Of a stretch of 53,974 nt of DNA, positions 1-7,289 are shown piece by piece. Origin of the DNA: Bacillota bacterium (GTDB taxonomy: Bacteria; Bacillota; Clostridia; Clostridiales; Clostridiaceae). Below the pieces are notes generated by a model. That model was not told the DNA's origin and did not search any database. It saw only the letters and a list, made by a program, of their open reading frames with translations. A program made the translations under genes and the position numbers. The DNA lies in the NCBI GenBank assembly GCA_021781655.1, contig JAJXWJ010000016.1, forward strand, positions 1 to 53,974, written 5' to 3'. The first letter of the stretch is position 1, and each line of letters opens with the position of its first letter.

Positions 1-980
1 CAATTAAGGATTTAGATTCCAATACAATAGCAGTTATAAGAGTTGTTACATCTTTAGAAGATGTGAATAACCTTATTTTAAAGTATTTATTTTTATCAAT
101 GACTTTATTAATTGTAATTTTAATTTGTATTTTTATATCAAGCACTATTTTAAGTAAAACAATTATTGAACCTGTAAAAGAAGTTAATGATATAGCACGT
201 AAGATGTCAAAAGGGCAATTTAATGAAAGGATAAACAAACATTATAATGATGAAATTGGAGAACTTTCAGATACTTTAAATTATATGGCTTCAGAAATTT
301 TGAAAGCAGAGGAGATGAAAAATGATTTTATATCCTCTGTTTCCCATGAATTAAGGACTCCGCTTACAGCTATAAAAGGGTGGGGAGAAACAATTCTTAC
401 CGGAAGCTTTGAAGATAAAGAAGAAATTAAAAAAGGGTTAAAAGTAATATTAAGAGAAACGGATAGACTAAAAAATATGGTAGATGAACTTTTAGACTTT
501 TCAAAATTAGAAGGCAATACGCTGGTTCTTACTATGGAAAAAACTGATATAAAAGAAGAGATAGAAGAAATATTAAGATTATATGATGGAAGGGCAAAAA
601 AAGAAAGAATTTCTCTTCAGTCAAAATTTACAGAAAATATCCCAGAGGTTTCAGTAGACAGAAATAGATTTAAACAAGTAATTATTAATATTTTAGATAA
701 TGCTATGAAGTTTTCACCGAAAGATTCAAACATACTAATAAATGTTTTTACTTTAGAAAATGAGCTGATTATTGAAATAATAGATAATGGCTATGGAATA
801 GCTAAAGAAGATCTTCCGAAAATTAAGGATAAGTTTTTTAAAGGTAATTCAAAAAAATCCGGTAGTGGCATAGGTCTAGCTGTTTGTGATAAAATTATAA
901 AATTACATGGTGGCAGCTTAGAACTAAAAAGTGAGTTAAATAAAGGAACTAATGTAATAATTAAATTGAGGATAAATTAA
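1..980 (+). CDS. Sensor histidine kinase, 3' part (5' end outside window)
   Basis: Membrane-bound two-component sensor kinase that autophosphorylates on histidine and passes the phosphate to a response regulator, which probably lies upstream of the window. The frame is open from base 3, so the extracytoplasmic sensor domain is cut off by the window edge; a GTG at 63 is an internal codon. Visible in order: a hydrophobic membrane segment (about 75-155), a HAMP linker (about 160-300), the H-box SHELRTPL with the phospho-acceptor histidine at 345-347, an N-box with NILDNA, the G1 box DNGYGI and the G2 box GSGIGLAV. All catalytic boxes are intact. The architecture resembles ResE/PhoR/YycG-type kinases; the signal sensed cannot be told from this part. 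Confidence 0.93.
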   Translation, partial: IKDLDSNTIAVIRVVTSLEDVNNLILKYLFLSMTLLIVILICIFISSTILSKTIIEPVKEVNDIARKMSKGQFNERINKHYNDEIGELSDTLNYMASEILKAEEMKNDFISSVSHELRTPLTAIKGWGETILTGSFEDKEEIKKGLKVILRETDRLKNMVDELLDFSKLEGNTLVLTMEKTDIKEEIEEILRLYDGRAKKERISLQSKFTENIPEVSVDRNRFKQVIINILDNAMKFSPKDSNILINVFTLENELIIEIIDNGYGIAKEDLPKIKDKFFKGNSKKSGSGIGLAVCDKIIKLHGGSLELKSELNKGTNVIIKLRIN

Positions 981-991
981 ATAGGTGAAAG

Positions 992-1031
992 AAAATAATA
1001 GGCTAGCATACTGGTTTATTATTTTTTTTTT
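992..1031 (+). terminator. Rho-independent terminator after the sensor kinase
   Basis: AT-only 9-bp arms (AAAATAATA / TATTATTTT) enclose a 16-base loop and run directly into ten T residues. It begins 12 bases after the kinase stop codon. Confidence 0.6.
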
Positions 1032-1178
1032 GTGAATAACAGAAATCAAACATTTTGTTACCTAATTGTAACTATAAAGTATACTAAATGTAATTAATGA
1101 GTTTAGAAAGTTATGTATAATAATATTACAAAGTGATTTCAAGTTGTTTTTATAAATATGAAAGGAATGAATATTATC

Positions 1179-2273
1179 ATGAAAATAAGGGTAATAACAA
1201 TAGCTTTACTTTTAAGTTTGATAGCTATTTTAGGAGGGTGCAATAAAAGTCAAAGTGTGGTGAATAATAAAGAATACACAAGCTCACCAGTTAAAACTAC
1301 TGCTAATGTAAGTACTAACGAAAACAATTCTGTTACCCAAACTAACAGTTCAACTATTTTGACGATGACTGAATTGTTAAATAAATTGCAAGGTGACTGG
1401 TATAATTTAAATGATGAAAAATCCATTAAAGAAAATGGTGTGCAGCGTTCCATAATGATTGAGAAAAAGGGAAATGATTATACACTAATAGAAACTTTTC
1501 CAGATACAGCACTCTCATACAAAGTAAGCAGTATACAATATCTTGGAAATAATAATTCATATTCAATTATAACTCATAATGGAGACGATAAGAAAAATAT
1601 TGACTTTACATTTAATATAAGCGATGATTTTAAAAGTATAAATATCACTTCTGATTATGATAAAAATGTTAAGTATGTTAAGGCCACTGATGAGACTAAA
1701 CAATATGTACAAATGCTTCAATTATTAGGAACTTATAAGGATGGTCAAGATAAAGAATATGTTTTTAAAGCTGGAGGTATTGCTGCATGGCCAAATAAAA
1801 CATTTAAATTCTCAGTTTCATTCATAGAAAAGCTTTTTCCAAATTCATCACCTTCAAAAGCAGTGTATAATTATATAATAGTAAATGATAATAATGGAAA
1901 AGAGACTATGAGATATCTTTATGAGATTATTGGTAATAAACTTACTATATATAAAACAACATTAGATAAAGAAAATAACTATATAAAGGGTGCGCTGGTT
2001 GTAACTTTAACAAAGTCTAATGGGACAACAGATTTAATTCAAAAGGCAATTGATATTGTAGGTAAAAAATATAATGCAGTTGTAGACTATAAAGTTGAAA
2101 GTGGACAAATGTTTTACAAATCAGATATAGGTGAAATTTCCTTTGATTGCTCAGGTCCAGACAATACAAATAAATATAAAGTTAGTATATTTAAAGAAAG
2201 TAACAGCAGTTCAGATATCTTTAAGGAATTCAATGTAGATGTTATAAGTGGAAGTGTAGAGGAGATTAAATAA
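1179..2273 (+). CDS. Putative lipoprotein of unknown function
   Basis: Predicted secreted, lipid-anchored protein of about 364 residues. The N-terminus has a basic start (MKIR), a hydrophobic stretch and a lipobox ending LGGC, followed by a Ser/Thr/Asn-rich spacer typical of Gram-positive lipoproteins. I chose the ATG at 1179 over the in-frame ATG at 1158 because AAAGGA sits at 1161-1166, upstream of 1179, and because the signal peptide then starts cleanly. The mature part looks like two extracellular beta-rich domains (about residues 65-160 and 170-275) and a C-terminal region of about 80 residues. I do not recognise a family. It is monocistronic and followed by a strong hairpin. Substrate or partner is unknown. 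Confidence 0.8.
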   Translation: MKIRVITIALLLSLIAILGGCNKSQSVVNNKEYTSSPVKTTANVSTNENNSVTQTNSSTILTMTELLNKLQGDWYNLNDEKSIKENGVQRSIMIEKKGNDYTLIETFPDTALSYKVSSIQYLGNNNSYSIITHNGDDKKNIDFTFNISDDFKSINITSDYDKNVKYVKATDETKQYVQMLQLLGTYKDGQDKEYVFKAGGIAAWPNKTFKFSVSFIEKLFPNSSPSKAVYNYIIVNDNNGKETMRYLYEIIGNKLTIYKTTLDKENNYIKGALVVTLTKSNGTTDLIQKAIDIVGKKYNAVVDYKVESGQMFYKSDIGEISFDCSGPDNTNKYKVSIFKESNSSSDIFKEFNVDVISGSVEEIK

Positions 2274-2283
2274 AGTTTTTTAT

Positions 2284-2328
2284 AGGATCATATTGAAGTG
2301 GTGTTCAATGTGGTCCTTAAGTTTTAAA
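2284..2328 (+). terminator. Terminator hairpin after the lipoprotein gene
   Basis: 14-base arms (2284-2297 and 2304-2317) pair completely if two G-U pairs are allowed, with a 6-base GTGGTG loop and a short T-rich tail. It overlaps the apparent start of the following phosphoglycerate-mutase ruin, so that frame has no start of its own. Confidence 0.6.
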
Positions 2329-2553
2329 CCACAACGTTGGGAAAATCACGAGTTTCATGAAGAGGGTGGTGAATCCCTTGCAATGGTTAGGGAAAGAAAT
2401 ATTGCTGCGTTGACAGATATACTCATAGAAAATCAAAATAAGAGTGAGGATACATCCATTGTAATAGGAACTCATGGAACAGCATTAAGTACAATATTAA
2501 ATTACTACGACAGAGAATATAACTGTGATTCGTTTTCAAGAGCAGTATTTTGA
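2323..2553 (+). pseudogene. Histidine phosphatase (phosphoglycerate mutase family) remnant
   Basis: Only the C-terminal half of a histidine-phosphatase superfamily protein survives. Recognisable pieces are EGGESLAMVRERN and the second catalytic-histidine motif IGTHGTALS. The N-terminal RHG motif, which carries the phospho-accepting histidine, is missing, and the end is cut at a TGA (2551-2553) shortly after NYYDREYN, before the usual C-terminal strand. The open frame runs upstream into the lipoprotein terminator with no ribosome binding site. It cannot be catalytically active. It is the first of three adjacent ruins. Confidence 0.75.
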
Positions 2554-2571
2554 TTCACACATTAGAATGAG

Positions 2572-3040
2572 GTGATGATTATGTTATTTGGAATGCCAAC
2601 ATTAATAGAATTATATGGGTTAGAAGAAACCATGGAGTTATGCCTTGAATTAGGGTTGGACTTTGTGGAATTAAATATGAATTTGCCTCAGTATCAGTTA
2701 AATCATCTGGAAAAGATAGAGGAACTGAAGGGATTAAAAGATAAGTATCAATTATTTTATACAATCCATTTAGATGAAAATCTGAATGTGAGTGATTTTA
2801 ATTCACTTGTGGCAAAAGCATATATGGAAACAGTTGAACGAACGATTCAGGTGGCAAAAAAACTGTAGATACCCATTCTTAGGATCACATATGACATTTG
2901 GAACAGGTGAAATTGACATAAATGGGCTGTTAAACTTAGCAAAGCAGCATAACTGTCGGTGTGTAGTAGAAACAAAAACAGTTGACGCCTTAAGAAAATC
3001 CGTATTGTGGTTGGAAACGAATAATTATTTGAAAGGATAA
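2572..3040 (+). pseudogene. Sugar-phosphate isomerase/epimerase (AP endonuclease 2 family) with internal deletion
   Basis: The N-terminal 98 codons (2572-2868) look like the first part of a xylose-isomerase-like TIM barrel (LFGMPTLIEL, LGLDFVELNMN, YTIHLDENLN). The frame then stops at 2868. A second frame, open to 3040, carries the C-terminal part (HMTFGTGEIDINGLL, VVETKTVDALRKS, LETNNYLKG). About half of a normal 260-residue enzyme, including most metal-binding residues, is missing between them, so this is an internal deletion plus frameshift. The start codon and ribosome binding site (GAGGTGATG) are preserved, so a truncated peptide could still be made. Confidence 0.75.
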
Positions 3041-3062
3041 GGATGTAGGAAGGGGATTGCAT

Positions 3063-3425
3063 TGTATAATGTGGTGTTTTGGATATAGATAGTATAACGG
3101 AAATATACCCTGTAATTACGTTCCGAAACATGGAATATTTCCCGAAGAAAAGCAAAAGAAATTGTTTGATAAGTGGGGTGAAAAAGTTAAAGTCATTGCT
3201 GAATATATTAAAACTAACAAGCAGGGTAAAAAAGAAAATAACAACATACTTGCAAACTTACTATTTTCAAATTTAATTTACAACCATTCAGCTAAGAATA
3301 TTGCCAAAATGGATAAGAATTTTTGGGTTGATGAAAAATGTAATAAATGTGGTATATACCAAAAGATTTGTCCTGTTTGCAATATTGATATGAATAGTGG
3401 AAATCCAATATTTCAGATATTTTAA
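3063..3425 (+). pseudogene. EFR1-type flavodoxin-ferredoxin remnant lacking both ends
   Basis: One reading frame (interrupted by a TAG at 3090-3092) encodes the end of a flavodoxin domain (CNYVPKHGIFPEEKQ, KVKVIAEYI) and then the first [4Fe-4S] motif CNKCGIYQKICPVCN. It stops soon after at 3425. The flavin-binding N-terminus, the second cluster motif and the C-terminus are absent. The order flavodoxin then two ferredoxin clusters is that of the EFR1 family. Another EFR1 piece, made of the C-terminal clusters, lies 47 kb away (50598-50918). Confidence 0.7.
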
Positions 3426-3905
3426 AACAGGCTAAGAAATAATAACTCTCCCCATCTAAAACGGTTTTTAATACTAAACGTTATAAATTGAACAACCGAT
3501 TAGATTCATGGGGTACCTTCATCATTATGAGAATTTACAACGTTAAGCATTAAAGTTGCCTAATTTCAGAAGTTTTAAGCCTTTTAGACGTAATTTAATA
3601 ATATATTTCATCAAGTATAACCTAAGACACTATTAGAATATGTTTCACTAAGGTTGTAAAAATGATATATGAAATATTTCAAATACAGATAAATATAAAA
3701 ACAATCAAAAAAGTAGTTTTTAAAAGAGCAAAAATCCATTTTTCTAATCAACGGATTCTTATGATCTTTTTTATATCCAATATATAGAAATATTCAATAT
3801 TCACTGTGAATCATTTTAACGTACTAATTAAAATTTTTAAAGTTTATGATGTTGCGTTTTACGGGTGGTCATGACTTATTGTTATTAAATATTCTATGTA
3901 AAATA

Positions 3906-3934
3906 AACATAAGCAATTAGAATGCTTGTTTTTT
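3906..3934 (+). terminator. Terminator-like hairpin in non-coding DNA
   Basis: Arms AACATAAGCA and TGCTTGTT pair with a single bulged T around a 7-base loop, and the second arm runs into six T residues. No intact gene lies immediately upstream, so it is either the end of a deleted gene or of a non-coding transcript. Confidence 0.5.
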
Positions 3935-4083
3935 CTAGAATTTTAATTATTTATAATTTGAAAATTATTATATATAGTGTAATATATAATATATTGGAGG
4001 AAAATTATAAAATTTTAGGAAATAAATACATAAAGATATTTATATTGGATTTGAAGCGTAATTAAATATTGAAGGTAAGTATT

Positions 4084-4131
4084 AAGCATTCATTTCTTTG
4101 TCTTATTTAATTAAGAAAAGAAGTGATGCTT
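4084..4131. repeat. Imperfect inverted repeat upstream of the DUF4177 gene
   Basis: About 21-base arms, AAGCATTCATTTCTTT... and ...AAGAAGTGATGCTT, pair with a few mismatches around a short AT-rich loop. It ends 39 bases before the DUF4177 start, so it would form either in that gene's leader or as a weak terminator. No strong T-run follows. Confidence 0.45.
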
Positions 4132-4170
4132 TACTATAAAAATAAATGAACATGGAAGGAATGAAGAATT

Positions 4171-4374
4171 ATGCAATATGTAGTTTTACAAGTTATACTA
4201 AAAGAAAAATTTATTGGGACAGGCTCAGGTAATTTGACGGAATTAGAAAATGTTATAAACACGCAGGCTGCGAAAGGTTATAGATTGCATACTATTTCTA
4301 CAGCATCTTCAGGAAGTAAAGGTATGCTTGGAGGAGACAGAATTCAAGCAACACTAGTTTTTGAAAAGTTATAA
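4171..4374 (+). CDS. DUF4177 domain protein
   Basis: Small cytosolic protein of 67 residues spanning a whole DUF4177 domain: a first strand (MQYVVLQVILKEK), a helix around ELENVINTQAAKGYRLHTI and a last strand QATLVFEKL. This alpha/beta family is common in Firmicutes and has no established biochemical role. AAGGA upstream of the ATG supports the start. The gene stands alone between two non-coding stretches; a hairpin 40 bases upstream may belong to its leader. Confidence 0.85.
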   Translation: MQYVVLQVILKEKFIGTGSGNLTELENVINTQAAKGYRLHTISTASSGSKGMLGGDRIQATLVFEKL

Positions 4375-4825
4375 TAAATTTAGAAAGGGGCTTTTGCAAA
4401 ATAATAAAATTGAGAACTAAAAAGCTAACAGGTAAGAGTGAAGAAGTAATAGTGATTGAGAATTTTCCTTCATTTCATTGTAGAGAATCTTTAATTCTAG
4501 TTTTTCTGAAATGAAATTTAATAAAAATTGCCTTAAATAGTAATTCTTACCTTTCTTATAATACTGTGAGAATACATAGTCATTGTGGATATTCATCCCC
4601 AAATCAATATGAGGTAAGTTCGAAAACGAACTGGTAAAATAATACAAAAAATGTTAATGGATTGACTTTTGACAAAAATAGATATAAAAAATTCATGTTA
4701 AACTTGTATTTTTTCTTGACATAGTACCACTTTAAGTATTAAGTTATAATGGATTTAAGCATAATTTTTCAGATCTTGTAAATGTCTGTGAAGTAGATCG
4801 AAGTGCCAACCATATGGGTGATTAT
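4375..4825. other. Intergenic stretch, about 450 bases, with an orphan promoter-like sequence
   Basis: No supported gene. A reverse frame at 4417-4647 has no recognisable similarity and I do not call it. At 4719-4750 there is TTGACA and, 23 bases further on, TATAAT, with a partly symmetric spacer reminiscent of over-long MerR-type promoters. The only downstream plus-strand frame is a few codons ending just before the neighbouring regulator. Confidence 0.4.
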
Positions 4826-5653
4826 TCATAAGTTTATTTTCTGTTTAAGCTTTTCTTTAGTAGAGGGCGAGGCTGTATAAATCATCAATTTCAAATCAGG
4901 ACAATCTGATACCTGCAAATTAACATGTTCAAACTCCAATTCTCCAAGTACAGGGTCATCCCATAATTTGTGACAATCAGTAACTGTTTTAACTTCATAA
5001 CGAGGCCACCAATAGCGAAACAATTCACTTTCCTCTTTAAATTTTTCAATCATTTCCATTAATCTAGAATCCTTAGGATATCTAGCACAGTCAGCTCTAA
5101 ATCTAGCAATCATGATTTTAGCCCTTTCTTCCCAAGCTTGATTTTGTTCTCTTTTTATTGGATTAATTAAAAATTCATAAAATACATTTGGTTTAAGATT
5201 TATGCTGGAAGAGTAAGTAGGGAATTTAAAAATAAATTCAGCAGCACCATTCCATAATAGTACATCCCAGTATTTATCCATTATATATGCTGGGTTAGGA
5301 TCAAGAGCGAAAACTGTTCGTTCTAAGCCTAAACTAATTTCCTTATAAACCGCTGCGCTTTCTATTTCATCAGAGTTAGCTAATAAAAAAAGATATCTGC
5401 GTTCATCATTGGATAATTTTAATGAAGTAGCCAAACTTTCCAATACTTGATGAGAAGGATGTACATCTTTTCCTTGCTCTATAGATGTATACCAAGAAAT
5501 ACCCACATTAGCAAGGTGAGCAACCTCTTCACGGCGAAGACCTGGTGTTCTGCGACGTCCATTTGTAGTTAGGCCAACCTGTTCTGGTGTAAGGCGCTGT
5601 CTTGCTATTCGTAAAAATTCACCTAGTGATTGCTGCATTGTAATATCTTTCAT
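4826..5653 (-). CDS. XRE-type HTH regulator with MmyB-like ligand-binding domain
   Basis: Cytosolic one-component transcription factor of 275 residues. Residues about 10-65 form a Cro/CI helix-turn-helix (LGEFLRIARQRLTPEQVGL, GLRREEVAHLANVGISWYTSIEQG). The rest matches the MmyB-like (PAS-like) ligand-binding domain, with DPNPAYIMDKYWDVLLWN and the C-terminal LGELEFEHVNLQV. I start it at 5653 because GGAGGAAAACAAATG gives an ideal ribosome binding site; the longer frame to 5713 has none. MmyB-like regulators are typically encoded beside an SDR gene, as here (the divergent gene at 5776). A near-perfect inverted repeat in its 5' leader is a likely autoregulatory operator. Ligand unknown, possibly a fatty-acid-like molecule by family precedent. 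Confidence 0.88.
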   Translation of the reverse strand: MKDITMQQSLGEFLRIARQRLTPEQVGLTTNGRRRTPGLRREEVAHLANVGISWYTSIEQGKDVHPSHQVLESLATSLKLSNDERRYLFLLANSDEIESAAVYKEISLGLERTVFALDPNPAYIMDKYWDVLLWNGAAEFIFKFPTYSSSINLKPNVFYEFLINPIKREQNQAWEERAKIMIARFRADCARYPKDSRLMEMIEKFKEESELFRYWWPRYEVKTVTDCHKLWDDPVLGELEFEHVNLQVSDCPDLKLMIYTASPSTKEKLKQKINL

Positions 5654-5668
5654 TTGTTTTCCTCCTCG

Positions 5669-5695
5669 TATCCTAACACTGGTAGTGGTAGGATA
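5669..5695. promoter_or_regulatory. 27-base inverted repeat between the MmyB-type regulator and the SDR gene
   Basis: Arms TATCCTAACACT and AGTGGTAGGATA match at 11 of 12 positions around a 3-base GGT centre. It lies 16 bases upstream of the regulator start and about 80 upstream of the SDR gene, so it suits an operator for both. As RNA it could also form a strong leader hairpin just ahead of the regulator's ribosome binding site. Confidence 0.6.
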
Positions 5696-5775
5696 ACCAC
5701 AATATGGCTCCATTATTTTCTCACTGATATAATTACTAATATAACATAAAAAATTGAAATGGAGTGAATTAATTT

Positions 5776-6630
5776 ATGAAGATATTTGTAACAGGAGCAA
5801 CAGGTAAGGTTGGAAGTCGTTTCGTACCTTATTTACTTAAAGAAGGTCATGAGGTTAGGATTCTTGTGAGAAATGCTGAGAGGGTACTTTCATTAAAAGA
5901 ACAAGGGGTAGAAGTCATCGAAGGTGATCTCTTGGAAAGTGAAAAGCTCACTGAAGTGATTAAGGGTGTGGATGCCGTGGTGCATGTAGCTGCTCAGTTT
6001 CGTGGTGGAGTAAGAGAGGAAGAAGCTAAGGCAATAAATCTAGATGCAACTATTAAACTAGCTGAGAGTGCATTAGAGGCTGGTGTCACAAGATTTATTT
6101 TTACCAGCACTGGTAATGTATACCGTAATATGAAGGTAAACAGACCATGTAAAGAAGATGATATTCTTATGCCAGCAGAGCATATTTATCCCAAAACAAA
6201 AATAGCTGCAGAAAAAGCTCTATTAAAATTACATGGGGAAAAAGGCTTAGATGTTAGAATTATGAGACTTGGATTTATATACGGGGATGGTGATCCTCAC
6301 ATCGAAGAATTTTTGCCTTATATGACAAACTGGAATCCACTTAAAAAAATGTCTATGGTTCATCATTATGATGTTTGTCAAGCTTTACTGCTTGCTGCTA
6401 GTACGCCAGACATTGGCGGCAAAATATATAACGTTGCAGATGATAATATTTTTACTATAGGTGAATTATATAAGTTACAGACAGGAATAGAGCAGTTACC
6501 AATTAGAGATGGATGGTTAATGTCAAACATATGGGAATTAGCATTAGATACTAATAATATTAAAACTGAATTAAATTTTAAACCAAAATATCCTTCTGTT
6601 TATGTTGCTAAACATATGGGATATCTGTAA
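5776..6630 (+). CDS. NAD-dependent epimerase/dehydratase (extended SDR)
   Basis: Cytosolic Rossmann-fold oxidoreductase of 284 residues acting on a nucleotide-sugar-like or small carbonyl substrate. It has the glycine-rich NAD(P) motif TGATGKVG at residues 7-14, an acidic residue in GDLLES near 52, a catalytic Ser/Thr region FTSTGNVYRN and the active-site YxxxK as YPKTK near residue 138. The length fits small epimerase-like SDRs. The start has GGAGTG upstream. It is divergent from the MmyB-type regulator, which probably controls it through the shared intergenic repeat. The substrate cannot be read from sequence. Confidence 0.88.
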   Translation: MKIFVTGATGKVGSRFVPYLLKEGHEVRILVRNAERVLSLKEQGVEVIEGDLLESEKLTEVIKGVDAVVHVAAQFRGGVREEEAKAINLDATIKLAESALEAGVTRFIFTSTGNVYRNMKVNRPCKEDDILMPAEHIYPKTKIAAEKALLKLHGEKGLDVRIMRLGFIYGDGDPHIEEFLPYMTNWNPLKKMSMVHHYDVCQALLLAASTPDIGGKIYNVADDNIFTIGELYKLQTGIEQLPIRDGWLMSNIWELALDTNNIKTELNFKPKYPSVYVAKHMGYL

Positions 6631-6648
6631 TTAAGTATAAGAAAAATA

Positions 6649-6697
6649 TTTTATAGCAGCTAAAAAATATTGACATTATTTTTTAGTTGCTATAAAA
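6649..6697 (+). promoter_or_regulatory. MarR promoter embedded in a 49-base palindrome
   Basis: Two 21-base arms (6649-6669 and 6677-6697) are reverse complements at 20 of 21 positions, separated by TTGACAT. The centre itself supplies the -35 TTGACA (6670-6675), and TAAAAT at 6693-6698 sits 17 bases downstream as -10. A regulator bound to the arms would cover the whole promoter. The TATTTTTTAG core recurs ahead of the efflux gene at 7176-7204. Confidence 0.75.
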
Positions 6698-6715
6698 TAA
6701 TATTGGGTGATATTT

Positions 6716-7159
6716 ATGAATAAACAATTAGAAATTATTGAAAAAGTAGTCCGTTTAGCAAATAAAATAAGTCAAACCAACAAAATACCTAGAGATTATG
6801 GTAGTGGACATATTTTATATCATTCAGAGATTCATACTATTGAGGCTATACATAATCATGAAAATGTAAATGCCAGTGAACTTTCAAAGATATTAGGTAT
6901 TACAAATGGAGCAGTTAATCAAGTAACAAATAAACTTATTAGTAAAGGACTTATAGAACAATATAAATTAAATGATAATAATAAAGAAGTGTTTTACAGA
7001 CTTACTGATTTAGGTGAAAAGGTTAATTTAGGACATAGTGAGTATCATAAAGAGGAGTATGAGGATATAGTACAATATTTGAATAATGCAAATAAAGATC
7101 AAATTAAAGCTGTAAATTCATTTTTAGATAGGTTAATAGAAAAATGGCCCAATAAATAA
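6716..7159 (+). CDS. MarR family transcriptional regulator
   Basis: Dimeric winged-helix repressor of 147 residues that normally releases DNA when it binds a small phenolic or toxic compound. The winged helix spans about residues 45-105 (NASELSKILGITNGAVNQVTNK, LIEQYKLNDNNKEVFYRLTDLG). I start at the ATG at 6716, with GGGTGA six bases upstream, rather than the in-frame GTG at 6707. Its promoter lies inside a long palindrome, so it is very probably autoregulated. The same half-site lies before the downstream DHA2 efflux gene. The inferred circuit is a drug-inducible repressor-pump pair. Confidence 0.9.
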   Translation: MNKQLEIIEKVVRLANKISQTNKIPRDYGSGHILYHSEIHTIEAIHNHENVNASELSKILGITNGAVNQVTNKLISKGLIEQYKLNDNNKEVFYRLTDLGEKVNLGHSEYHKEEYEDIVQYLNNANKDQIKAVNSFLDRLIEKWPNK

Positions 7160-7173
7160 GGGCTCATTTTTTT
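7144..7173 (+). terminator. Probable weak terminator overlapping the MarR stop codon
   Basis: GGCCC and GGGCT pair around AATAAATAA and are followed by seven T residues. The stem is short and overlaps the end of the MarR gene, which would partly separate its transcript from the efflux gene. Confidence 0.45.
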
Positions 7174-7175
7174 GT

Positions 7176-7204
7176 AAATATTTTTTAGTAACTAAAAAAT
7201 ATTT
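7176..7204. promoter_or_regulatory. Perfect 29-base palindrome upstream of the efflux gene
   Basis: Arms AAATATTTTTTAGT and ACTAAAAAATATTT (14 bases each) flank a single A. The TATTTTTTAG core is the one found in the palindrome at 6649-6697, so this is a second predicted MarR operator, 86 bases before the MFS start. Confidence 0.65.
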
Positions 7205-7289
7205 AGTTTAGAAGGAGGTGTGCTTAAGATAATTTGCTTGATACTTTAAATGATTACTATTGAAATAAATTGATAGGAGAAAATGAAGA

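Larger units (their letters stand above)
3426..4170. other. Gene-free stretch of about 745 bases with two hairpins
   Basis: No convincing coding frame on either strand. The stretch is strongly AT-rich. It holds a terminator-like hairpin at 3906-3934 and an imperfect hairpin of about 20 bp at 4084-4131. A GGAGG at about 3997-4001 is not followed by a start codon, which may mark a lost gene. Confidence 0.6.

Noticed and set aside
4417-4647. 76-codon minus-strand frame
   Set aside because: No recognisable family, no clear ribosome binding site; kept out as a gene, although a decayed gene cannot be excluded.
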